A stretch of DNA of 18,101 bases from an uncultured Oscillospiraceae bacterium (lineage in GTDB: Bacteria; Bacillota; Clostridia; Oscillospirales; Oscillospiraceae), in the NCBI GenBank assembly GCA_947630345.1, contig CANRHF010000016.1:1-18101 (forward strand), read 5' to 3'. Of the stretch, positions 1-5,989 are shown in pieces. Numbering within the stretch: the first letter of the stretch is position 1; the number at the start of each line of letters is the position of its first letter. A program made the translations under genes and the position numbers. The notes below the pieces were generated by a model, which did not search any database, was not told the origin of the DNA, and worked only from the letters and a program-made list of their open reading frames with translations.

Positions 1-1195
1 AGGCGGCGATGCCCTTGGACACGGCCTGGGCCTTCTTCAGGGCGTCGGGGTCAAACTGGGGATGCAGCAGCATATCCAGGGACTTGGCGTCGATCTGCAT
101 CAGCGCCTCCTCCTCGGAGATCATGCCCTCGTCGATCAGGTCGCAGGCGATCTTGATGGCGGCGGCGGCGGTGCGCTTGCCGTTACGGGTCTGGAGCATA
201 TACAGCTTCCGATCCTCGATGGTGAACTCCATGTCCTGCATATCCCGGTAGTGGGTCTCCAGGGTGTTGCACACCTCCAGGAACTGGTCGTAGACCTCGG
301 GCAGAACTTCCTTCATCTGCTGGATGGGCATGGGGGTCCGCACGCCGGCCACCACGTCCTCGCCCTGGGCGTTCATCAGGAACTCACCCATCAGGCCCTT
401 TTCGCCGGTGGCGGGGTTCCGGGTGAAGGCCACGCCGGTGCCGGAGGTGTCGCCCATGTTGCCGAAGGCCATCATCTGCACGTTGACGGCGGTGCCCCAG
501 GAGTAGGGGATGTCGTGGTCCATCCGGTAGACGTTGGCCCGGGGGTTGTCCCAGGAGCGGAACACGGCCTCGATGGCCTTGAACAGCTGCTCCTTGGGGT
601 CGGTGGGGAAGTCGGCGCCCAGCTGCTTCTTGTATTCCGCCTTGAACTGGTCGGCCAGGGCATGGAGATCCTCGGCGGTCAGCTCGGTATCGTAGGTGAC
701 GCCCTTGGCTTCCTTCATGGCGTCGATGAGCTTCTCAAAGTACTTCTTGCCCACCTCCATGACCACGTCGGAGAACATCTGGATGAAGCGGCGGTAGCAG
801 TCCCAAGCCCAGCGGGGGTTGCCGGACTTCCGGGCAATGACCTCCACCACCTGCTCGTTGAGACCCAGGTTCAGAATGGTGTCCATCATGCCGGGCATGG
901 AGGCCCGGGCGCCGGAACGGACGGAGACCAGCAGCGGGTTCTCCAGGTCGCCGAACTTCTTGCCGGTGATGGCTTCCATCTTCACCACATACTCCATGAT
1001 CTGCTCCCGGATCTCGTCGTTGATGTGGCGGCCGTCCTCGTAATACTTGGTGCAGGCCTCGGTGGAAATGGTGAAGCCCTGGGGCACGGGCAGGCCCAGG
1101 TTGGTCATCTCCGCCAGATTGGCGCCCTTGCCGCCCAGCAGCTCCCGCATTTTGCCGTTTCCTTCGGTAAACAGATAAACGTACTTATGAGACAT
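1..1195 (-). CDS. ppdK: Pyruvate, phosphate dikinase, N-terminal part (runs off left edge)
   Basis: The enzyme interconverts pyruvate + ATP + Pi with PEP + AMP + PPi in the cytoplasm; in anaerobes it usually serves glycolysis or gluconeogenesis. About 398 N-terminal residues of a protein that is usually near 875 aa are visible, so the phosphohistidine swivel domain and the C-terminal PEP/pyruvate barrel lie outside the window. Seen directly: the lysine motif GGKGANLAEM (residues 21-30), and the diagnostic arginine-rich stretch SVRSGARASMPGMMD at 91-105, both from the ATP-grasp nucleotide-binding domain. TRNPATGE and a later DMEFTIEDRKLYMLQTRNG segment complete the domain. ATG at 1195 is preceded by AAAGGGG about 8 nt upstream, and family proteins begin with the same kind of sequence (KYVYLF). 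Its own promoter lies at 1377-1405. No broken codons were seen. Confidence 0.97.
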   Translation of the reverse strand, partial: MSHKYVYLFTEGNGKMRELLGGKGANLAEMTNLGLPVPQGFTISTEACTKYYEDGRHINDEIREQIMEYVVKMEAITGKKFGDLENPLLVSVRSGARASMPGMMDTILNLGLNEQVVEVIARKSGNPRWAWDCYRRFIQMFSDVVMEVGKKYFEKLIDAMKEAKGVTYDTELTAEDLHALADQFKAEYKKQLGADFPTDPKEQLFKAIEAVFRSWDNPRANVYRMDHDIPYSWGTAVNVQMMAFGNMGDTSGTGVAFTRNPATGEKGLMGEFLMNAQGEDVVAGVRTPMPIQQMKEVLPEVYDQFLEVCNTLETHYRDMQDMEFTIEDRKLYMLQTRNGKRTAAAAIKIACDLIDEGMISEEEALMQIDAKSLDMLLHPQFDPDALKKAQAVSKGIAA

Positions 1196-1265
1196 TCGAT
1201 TGTTTCCCCTTTCGTTTTGAATGGGCTTATCGCCCAGTATTTCCGCTTGTTGGTTTCGCCAAAAT

Positions 1266-1305
1266 AATATACCATGACGCGCGGCGGAATGGTATATTGC
1301 GTCAT
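1266..1305. repeat. Interleaved inverted repeats in the ppdK leader
   Basis: Two inverted repeats are interleaved here. AATATACCAT at 1266-1275 is the exact reverse complement of ATGGTATATT at 1289-1298. ATGACGC at 1274-1280 is the exact reverse complement of GCGTCAT at 1299-1305. If ppdK is transcribed from the promoter at 1377-1405, both fall in the 5' untranslated leader. There they could form mutually exclusive RNA hairpins or, in DNA, a compound operator. The function is unknown. Confidence 0.6.
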
Positions 1306-1354
1306 CTTTTTCGGTTCCGCCCCCCGGGCGGGAGAAAAAGGACCTAAAATTAAA

Positions 1355-1383
1355 GTATAATAGCCACGTTGTGGCCATTATAC
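1355..1383. repeat. Near-perfect 13-bp inverted repeat over the ppdK -10 region
   Basis: The left arm at 1355-1367 (GTATAATAGCCAC) and the right arm at 1371-1383 (GTGGCCATTATAC) match at 12 of 13 positions around a 3-bp centre. Each arm carries a TATAAT hexamer, one on each strand. The minus-strand copy (1377-1382) is the likely ppdK -10, and the plus-strand copy (1356-1361) has no recognisable -35. A dimeric regulator binding here would cover the -10 and start site. Confidence 0.6.
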
Positions 1384-1405
1384 CATGTTCCGGGAGAAAT
1401 TGCAA
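1377..1405 (-). promoter_or_regulatory. Putative sigma-A promoter of ppdK
   Basis: On the minus strand the -35 is TTGCAA (1405-1400), the spacer is 17 bp, and the -10 is a perfect TATAAT (1382-1377). The start point would be near 1370, giving a leader of about 175 nt, which is long for a housekeeping gene and contains the interleaved repeats at 1266-1305. Nothing else gene-like was seen between the lexA terminator and ppdK. Confidence 0.7.
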
Positions 1406-1436
1406 ATCCTTTTCCAAAAATTCTGAAATTTTTTCC

Positions 1437-1482
1437 AAAAAAACGCCGGCTGGGGAAGGATCAAGCCCCTCCCCTGCCGGCG
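1437..1482 (-). terminator. Intrinsic terminator of lexA
   Basis: Read on the minus strand, a 12-bp stem is formed by 1482-1471 and 1455-1444 (CGCCGGC plus GGGG, one internal mismatch). It is followed directly by seven T residues (1443-1437). It begins 13 nt after the lexA stop codon. Confidence 0.9.
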
Positions 1483-1494
1483 AAAACGTCCTAT

Positions 1495-2076
1495 TCATCG
1501 ATATTCCCGAATCACGGCCTTGACAAGCCCGATCATCTCCGCCTCGGAGCCGTCAATGGGGGCATAGGCGTCGTTTTCCGGCATCAGCCAGATCTGCCCA
1601 TCCCGGCGGCGGAGGCGCTTCACCGTGGCCTCGTCCCCGATGCGGGCCACCACGATCTGCCCGTCCTCGGCGGTCTGCTGGGGCCGTACCACCACCATGT
1701 CCCCGCTGAGGATCCCGGCGCCCACCATGCTGTCCCCCCGCACCCGGAGGGCAAAGCAGTCCGGCCCGGCGTCATAGGTCATGTACCCCTCCAGATTCTC
1801 CACCGCCAGAATGGGCTGGCCCGCCGTTACCACGCCCACCACCGGGATCTGCCCGGGACGCTGGGCGGTCACGATGGACCGCTTCCGGCCCTTGGCCGCA
1901 GGAGGCTGGAGATAGCCCTGCTGCTGGAGCTTCTGCAAGTGATAGCTCACCGTGGCGGTGGAACGGAGGCCCACTCCGGCCCCGATCTCCCGGACGGAGG
2001 GGGCGTAGCCGTTTTCCTGGATAAAATCATTGACGTAGCGAAGGATCTGCTCGGCACGGTCGGTTCCCTTTGACAT
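1495..2076 (-). CDS. lexA: LexA repressor (SOS regulator, self-cleaving)
   Basis: This DNA-damage repressor cleaves itself when stimulated by RecA filaments, which derepresses SOS genes. The protein is 193 aa, slightly shorter than typical LexA. An N-terminal winged helix-turn-helix covers about residues 1-65 (VREIGAGVGLRSTATVSYHL). The cleavage site Ala85-Gly86 sits in VVTAGQP. The catalytic dyad is Ser116 (RGDSM) and Lys153 (ATVKR), so self-cleavage should be intact. ATG at 2076 was chosen because GGGAGGTG lies 7 nt upstream; an in-frame GTG at 2085 lies inside that ribosome binding site and is unlikely to be used. The gene is single, diverges from a ferritin-like gene, and ends at a strong terminator. 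A Gram-positive SOS box (GAAC-N4-GTTC) was looked for between 2077 and 2222 and not found, so autoregulation is not evident. Confidence 0.97.
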   Translation of the reverse strand: MSKGTDRAEQILRYVNDFIQENGYAPSVREIGAGVGLRSTATVSYHLQKLQQQGYLQPPAAKGRKRSIVTAQRPGQIPVVGVVTAGQPILAVENLEGYMTYDAGPDCFALRVRGDSMVGAGILSGDMVVVRPQQTAEDGQIVVARIGDEATVKRLRRRDGQIWLMPENDAYAPIDGSEAEMIGLVKAVIREYR

Positions 2077-2102
2077 GGGGCGCACCTCCCTTTCTTTTTT
2101 CC

Positions 2103-2141
2103 ATTATAGCACAAATGAGCGAAAAAGAAAAGCACTTTTTC
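2103..2141 (-). promoter_or_regulatory. Putative lexA promoter with overlapping inverted repeat
   Basis: On the minus strand there is a perfect TATAAT (2108-2103) with an upstream TG, giving an extended -10 (TGCTATAAT). The -35 at the right spacing is poor (TTTTCT). Transcription would start about 20 nt before the start codon. The inverted repeat GAAAAAG (2121-2127) - 7 bp - CTTTTTC (2135-2141) spans the -35 position and is a possible operator. It does not resemble the known SOS box. Confidence 0.55.
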
Positions 2142-2222
2142 CGGCTCCGCCGACAATTTTGGAGAAAATATTTTTCCCTTCCCGATTATACTGGTAGTGA
2201 AGCCCATTGGGGAGGTGATTTG

Positions 2223-2675
2223 ATGGACGCTTACGATCCGGCGCTGGCCGCCCGGGTATGGCAGCGGGTCCGGGGCCAGCAGGAGCCCCAGCCGCCTCGG
2301 CAGGAGCTACTGCCCCTGCTGACGGATTCCTGGGCCGCCGCCGCGGCCTATCTTTCCCTGGCGCGGCAGGTGGGACCCCAGGCGGCGGCAACCTTGCGGC
2401 GCTTAGCCCGGGAGGAACAGACCACCGCCGACGCCCTGCGGGGACTGCATCTGCTGATCAACGGCAGCCGCCCTGCCCTGCGGACCCCGCCGCCGCTTCG
2501 GGAGACCCCGGAGGCGGGACTGCGCAGGCGGTATGCCGAAAGCCTAAAGGCCGCCGCCGCTTATGAAAAGCTCTCCGGAGACCCGGAGTACGGCCCGGTT
2601 TTCGCGCGGCTGGCGCAACAGGAGCAGGAACACTGCCGGCAGGTGCTGTCCGTGCTTGGAAATTGGGAAAAGTGA
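2223..2675 (+). CDS. Small ferritin-like-domain protein, metal ligands partly lost
   Basis: A 150-aa, largely helical protein resembling the ferritin-like/rubrerythrin-type four-helix proteins of Oscillospiraceae. An intact E-x-x-H pair is visible in the last helix (QQEQEHCRQVL, Glu134 and His137), and Tyr114-Glu115 lie in the third helix. The second helix has EEQTTADAL, where E-x-x-H is expected: Glu65 is followed by Thr68, not His. The first helix has DSWAAAAAYL, with no Glu at the usual place. A functional di-iron centre is therefore doubtful. ATG at 2223 is 7 nt after GGAGG (2211-2215); the frame stays open upstream but without a better start. A TATACT at 2187-2192 might be a -10, but no good -35 was seen. 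It converges on lgt with 4 bp between the stop codons. No function is assigned. Confidence 0.8.
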   Translation: MDAYDPALAARVWQRVRGQQEPQPPRQELLPLLTDSWAAAAAYLSLARQVGPQAAATLRRLAREEQTTADALRGLHLLINGSRPALRTPPPLRETPEAGLRRRYAESLKAAAAYEKLSGDPEYGPVFARLAQQEQEHCRQVLSVLGNWEK

Positions 2676-2679
2676 GGCG

Positions 2680-3687
2680 CTAGTCCTGGCCGGAGGAGGA
2701 ATCCTCCTCCGGTTCCGGGGTGTCCCCCTCCGGGGCCGCCTCCAAAGAGGCTTCCGCCGGCTCTTCGGCAGCCTCTTCCGCCGGTTTTTCCACTGCTTCT
2801 TCCGTTGATTCTTCTACAGTCTCTTCCTCCGCCCCTTCGGTAGCTGCTTTTGCCGCCTTCACCCGTGCTACGAACATCTTCTCCGGGTCATGAGCGCGGA
2901 AGGCCTGGTAGAGCAGCACCGCCGTGGCAGCTAGGCAGCTCACCGCCGCCAGCACCTGGCTGACCCGGAAGGGGCCCCAGTAGAGGCTGTCCATCCGCAG
3001 GCCCTCGATAAAGGCCCGGCCCAGACCGTACCAGGCGACGTAGCCCAGGGCGATCTGGCCATCGTACTTCCGGCGCTTGGACAGGAAGTGGAGCAGCACG
3101 AAACCGGCGATGTTCCAAAGGGACTCATAGAGGAAGGTAGGGTGGTAGTATTCATACGCCCCGGTCACCTGATTAAATAGGCCCATCCGCCAGGGCAACT
3201 CCGTGGCGGCTCCGAAGGCCTCCCGGTTGAAGAAGTTGCCCCAGCGGCCCATGGCCTGGCCGATGAGCAGGCCCAATGACACCAGATCCAAGGTCGCCGG
3301 ATAGGAGATCTTCCGCCACCGGCAGAACACCGCCGTGCCCAAGACCGCGCCCAGCACGCCGCCATAGATGGCGATGCCGCCCTGCCAGATATACAGAACG
3401 CTGATGGGGTCGCCGGCAAATTCATCCCAGGCGAAGACGCAGTAGTAGATCCGGGCGCAGATCAGCGCAAAGGGGGTGACGTAGAGGACCCCGTCCGTCA
3501 GCGTATCCGCGTCGATGCCGAATTCCGGGCACCGGCGGCAGCAGTAGAGTACCGCCAGCACCAGGCCTGTGGCGATGATGATGCCGTAAAAATGCAGGGT
3601 CAACGGTCCCAGGGAAATGCTCCTGGGGGGATCCAGTTCCAGCCCGAAAAGGGGAAAAAAGATTGTGGTATAGTTCCAAGGGTTCAT
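2680..3687 (-). CDS. lgt: Prolipoprotein diacylglyceryl transferase (Lgt) with acidic C-terminal tail
   Basis: Lgt moves diacylglycerol from phosphatidylglycerol to the lipobox cysteine of prolipoproteins, the first step of lipoprotein maturation in the membrane. The protein is 335 aa and strongly hydrophobic over residues 30-265. The Lgt signature GRWGNFFNREAFG lies at 147-159 (Arg148 corresponds to the essential arginine), followed by HPTFLYESLWN (182-192) and YGLGRAFIEGLR (220-231). At the position of the E. coli essential His103 this protein has Tyr108 (AIYGG), which I recall as a variant found in clostridial Lgts. Residues about 275-335 form a Glu/Ala/Pro-rich acidic tail absent from model Lgts. 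ATG at 3687 follows AGGAGG by 7 nt; the 20 codons upstream look non-coding. It is a single gene. Confidence 0.95.
   Translation of the reverse strand: MNPWNYTTIFFPLFGLELDPPRSISLGPLTLHFYGIIIATGLVLAVLYCCRRCPEFGIDADTLTDGVLYVTPFALICARIYYCVFAWDEFAGDPISVLYIWQGGIAIYGGVLGAVLGTAVFCRWRKISYPATLDLVSLGLLIGQAMGRWGNFFNREAFGAATELPWRMGLFNQVTGAYEYYHPTFLYESLWNIAGFVLLHFLSKRRKYDGQIALGYVAWYGLGRAFIEGLRMDSLYWGPFRVSQVLAAVSCLAATAVLLYQAFRAHDPEKMFVARVKAAKAATEGAEEETVEESTEEAVEKPAEEAAEEPAEASLEAAPEGDTPEPEEDSSSGQD
2690..2712. repeat. Perfect 10-bp palindrome in the 3' end of lgt
   Basis: CCGGAGGAGG (2690-2699), a 3-bp loop, then CCTCCTCCGG (2703-2712). It lies 15 bp past the stop of the converging ferritin-like gene and inside the last codons of lgt (the DSSSG part). 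No other terminator-like element lies between these convergent genes, so this hairpin may define or protect both 3' ends. Neither side has a proper T tract; on the lgt strand there is only CACTTTTCC further downstream. Confidence 0.5.
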
Positions 3688-3748
3688 AGCACTGCCTCCT
3701 TTGGCGGCCGGACAGGGCCGCGGCAAGCATTTTGACCGAATTGACACT

Positions 3749-3777
3749 ATTATACTCTATCTCCCGGGAAAATGCTA
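3749..3777 (-). promoter_or_regulatory. Possible lgt promoter
   Basis: On the minus strand there is a perfect TATAAT -10 (3754-3749). At 17 bp the -35 is TAGCAT, a weak match. The predicted start would be about 55 nt upstream of the lgt ATG. Confidence 0.45.
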
Positions 3778-3808
3778 GATGCCCGGAAAAAAATTCACAG
3801 TTTCTTGG

Positions 3809-3837
3809 TTGTCATTTCCCCGGTTTTGCGCTACAAT
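3809..3837 (+). promoter_or_regulatory. Putative sigma-A promoter of the prmA operon
   Basis: TTGTCA (3809-3814), a 17-bp spacer and TACAAT (3832-3837). The leader is about 45 nt and holds a short CCGGC/GCCGG hairpin (3846-3850 with 3857-3861). The hairpin is followed by a T run at about 3870-3876, but it is too weak to call an attenuator. Confidence 0.7.
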
Positions 3838-3888
3838 GGTGCTAACCGGCGGAAAAGCCGGAAACTGTGTTTTTTCGGAGGACCTAGC

Positions 3889-4830
3889 ATGGCTTGGTTG
3901 GAATTTGCCGTGGGCGCGAAACCGGATACGGTGGAGGATGTGGCGGCGCTCCTGACCGCCGCCGGCTTCGAGGAGCTGATCATTGAGGATCAGGCGGAGC
4001 TGGAGGGCTTTCTGGAGGAGAACCGGGCCTGCTGGGACTATATCGACCCCCGTCTTGCCAAGCAGCTGGAGGGGCTCTGTCAGGTCCGGCTGTACCTGGA
4101 GGACGCCGACGCCGCCGCCCGGGACCGGCTGGAGCGGCTGGCCCGGACGCAGGGACTGCCTCTGACGGTGAAGGCCCTGGGGGACGCGGACTGGGAGACC
4201 GGCTGGCAGGACAGCTACCCGCCGCTGGAGGTGGGCAGCAGGCTCATCGTCCTGCCCTACTGGCTCTCGGAGAAAGCACCCGCCGGGCGGATCCCCGTGA
4301 TCCTGGATCCGGGGCTGACCTTCGGCACCGGGGCCCACCCCTCCACCCAGATGGTAATGGAGGCCATGGAGGCCCGGAACCTGACCGGGGCGGACTGCCT
4401 GGACCTGGGCAGCGGCAGCGGAATCCTCTCCATCACGGCGCTGGCCCTGGGCGCAAGCCACGCCTTGGGCGTGGACATCGACCCCAAGGCCCGGGACGCC
4501 GGCCGGGAAAACGGTGAGCGGAACGGGTTTACAATCCCCCGCCTGGAATTTTTCACCGGAAACGTGGTGGAGGACGCCGCCCTCAGGCAGATGCTTGCCG
4601 GGAAAAAGTGGGATCTGGTACTGGTAAATATTGTGGCGGATGTGATCATTGCCCTGGCGCCGCTCCTGCCGGAGCTTCTGGCGGAGGCGGCGGACGTGAT
4701 CTGCTCCGGTATCCTGGACAGCCGGCTTGACCAGGTGGAGGCGGCGCTGGCCCAGGCGGGTCTGGGCATTACGGAGCGCCGGGCCAAGGAGGAATGGCGC
4801 TGCCTTACCGCCGGAAGGAGGAGCGAATGA
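3889..4830 (+). CDS. prmA: Ribosomal protein L11 methyltransferase
   Basis: PrmA trimethylates ribosomal protein L11 using S-adenosylmethionine. At 313 aa it has the usual family length. An N-terminal substrate-recognition part (about 1-125) is followed by a class I Rossmann methyltransferase domain. Family motifs are present in order: DPGLTFGTGAHPST (140-153), the SAM-binding glycine loop LDLGSGSGILS (171-181), the acidic GVDIDP strand end (194-199), and NIVADVI (247-253), the catalytic-site motif equivalent to NILAD. The ATG at 3889 follows CGGAGGACC. It is the first gene of a two-gene operon; its TGA overlaps the ATG of the next gene as ATGA, implying translational coupling. In many Firmicutes prmA neighbours dnaJ or rsmE; neither is seen here. 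Confidence 0.96.
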   Translation: MAWLEFAVGAKPDTVEDVAALLTAAGFEELIIEDQAELEGFLEENRACWDYIDPRLAKQLEGLCQVRLYLEDADAAARDRLERLARTQGLPLTVKALGDADWETGWQDSYPPLEVGSRLIVLPYWLSEKAPAGRIPVILDPGLTFGTGAHPSTQMVMEAMEARNLTGADCLDLGSGSGILSITALALGASHALGVDIDPKARDAGRENGERNGFTIPRLEFFTGNVVEDAALRQMLAGKKWDLVLVNIVADVIIALAPLLPELLAEAADVICSGILDSRLDQVEAALAQAGLGITERRAKEEWRCLTAGRRSE

Positions 4831-5891
4831 ATATCCCCTACCGTATGCGGCGATTTCTACGGGGACTGTGCTACGCGGGGCTGATTCTGGTCCTGGTAGC
4901 CGCCGTAGCCTGGCTGGTGTGGCTGGTCTGGCTGGAACGGTATGTGGTCTACTCCGACGAGGGGGCAAAGCTGGACTTTTCCCTGTCCTGGAACAATGTC
5001 CAGGGGGAGCTTGCCGTGCCGCCGGAGCCGCTGGAAACCGTTTCTATTTACTATAATGAAGGAGAGAATGCCATCAATACCAGCACGGAGCTGGTGCAGC
5101 TGATGGGATTTTACGCCGACGGCGAGGCCCTGTCTTCCGATCTGAGCGAGATCCGGCGGCAGGTGGAGACCTTCCCCACGGGAACCCCGGTGATGCTGGA
5201 CATGAAGAGCAGCTGGGGCTACTTCTACTACACCTCCCGGCTGGGCCAAACATCCTCGGATGTAAGCCCCTCCGCGGTGGAGGACCTGATCCAGTATCTG
5301 AAGGAGCGGGATATGTACCTCATCGCCCGAATCCCCGCCTTCCGGGACCGGGCCTATCTGATCGAGCACACCGAAGTTGGCCTGCCTGTATCCAGCGGAG
5401 CCTACCTCTGGTCCGACGACGACGGCTGCTACTATTTTGACCCCTCCAAGAGCGGCACCATTACCTATCTGATGCAGATCGTGTCCGAGCTGAAAAATCT
5501 GGGCTTTGATGAGGTGGTCTTCTCCGAGTTCCGCTTCCCCGACACCGACGACGTCATCTTCGACGGAGAGCGGAACCAGGCCCTGGCGGAGGCGGCGGCC
5601 AACCTGGTCTCCTCCTGCTCCACGACCACCTTCGCCGTCTCCTTTGTCACCACCCCCGGCGTCTTTACGCTGCCCCAGGGGCGGGCAAGGCTGTACCTGG
5701 AAAATGTGGCGGCGGCGGACGTGGCCACCCAGGCCCAGCTCTCCGGGGTAGCGGACACCGCTGTAAACCTGGTGTTCATCACCGAGACCAACGACACCCG
5801 GTACAATGACTACGGAGTGCTGCGGCCCATCTCCGCCGCCGACGCCGCTCTGGACCAGCAGCAACAGCAGCAGGAGGAGGAAGGTGACTGA
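4827..5891 (+). CDS. Membrane-anchored putative glycoside hydrolase-like protein (DUF4015 type)
   Basis: A 354-aa protein starting with a positively charged segment and one hydrophobic helix (about residues 13-36, with LVWLVWL). This is a signal anchor without an obvious cleavage site, so the bulk is probably extracytoplasmic. The rest resembles the family often annotated as putative glycoside hydrolase (DUF4015): a beta-strand ending in an acidic residue (PVMLDMKSSWG, 121-131), a predicted LKERDMYLIARIPAFRD strand-helix unit (158-174), and GFDEVVFSEFRFP (226-238), all like TIM-barrel strands of that family. Catalytic residues were not established. The C-terminus is Q6E3, encoded by a CAG/GAG run near 5856-5881. 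The start follows AAGGAGG at ATGA with prmA. The substrate is unknown, and assignment rests on motif resemblance only. Confidence 0.8.
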   Translation: MNIPYRMRRFLRGLCYAGLILVLVAAVAWLVWLVWLERYVVYSDEGAKLDFSLSWNNVQGELAVPPEPLETVSIYYNEGENAINTSTELVQLMGFYADGEALSSDLSEIRRQVETFPTGTPVMLDMKSSWGYFYYTSRLGQTSSDVSPSAVEDLIQYLKERDMYLIARIPAFRDRAYLIEHTEVGLPVSSGAYLWSDDDGCYYFDPSKSGTITYLMQIVSELKNLGFDEVVFSEFRFPDTDDVIFDGERNQALAEAAANLVSSCSTTTFAVSFVTTPGVFTLPQGRARLYLENVAAADVATQAQLSGVADTAVNLVFITETNDTRYNDYGVLRPISAADAALDQQQQQQEEEGD

Positions 5892-5940
5892 CCCGGTCCT
5901 TTTGACCGGTCCCGGGCCGCTCCGGCTAAATAGAAAAATT

Positions 5941-5978
5941 GAAAATCCGGCGCTCCCCTCGGGAAGCGCCGGATTTTC
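5941..5978. terminator. Bidirectional intrinsic terminator
   Basis: A perfect 14-bp stem (GAAAATCCGGCGCT at 5941-5954 with its complement at 5965-5978) around a 10-nt loop. On the minus strand it is followed by AATTTTTC and serves the ABC exporter operon, which ends at 5990. On the plus strand its T-rich arm and TATT serve the prmA operon, which ends at 5891. The remaining bases, 5892-5940, hold a small CCGGTC/GACCGG hairpin and nothing else obvious. Confidence 0.85.
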
Positions 5979-5989
5979 TATTGCGTCTT

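Noticed and set aside
62..1267. Long open frame on the plus strand opposite ppdK
   Set aside because: It is antisense to the clear PPDK reading frame and its residue make-up (Gly, His, Val, Leu rich) is typical of the complement of G+C-rich codons. No ribosome binding site.
1105..1305. 66-codon minus-strand frame overlapping the ppdK start
   Set aside because: It is in another frame from ppdK, has no good ribosome binding site, and its first part is made of the inverted repeats. A leader peptide cannot be excluded but nothing supports it.
1356..1361. Plus-strand TATAAT as a second, divergent promoter
   Set aside because: There is no -35-like sequence at 16-18 bp upstream and no plus-strand gene follows. 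It is better explained as half of the dyad.
2077..2085. GTG at 2085 as the lexA start
   Set aside because: This GTG is part of the GGAGGTG ribosome binding site; ATG at 2076 has ideal spacing.
3846..3876. Transcription attenuator in the prmA leader
   Set aside because: The stem is only 5 bp and the T run is separated from it by several bases.
5856..5881. CAG/GAG run as a phase-variable repeat
   Set aside because: It is short, interrupted by CAA, in a three-base unit that would not shift the frame, and at the extreme C-terminus.
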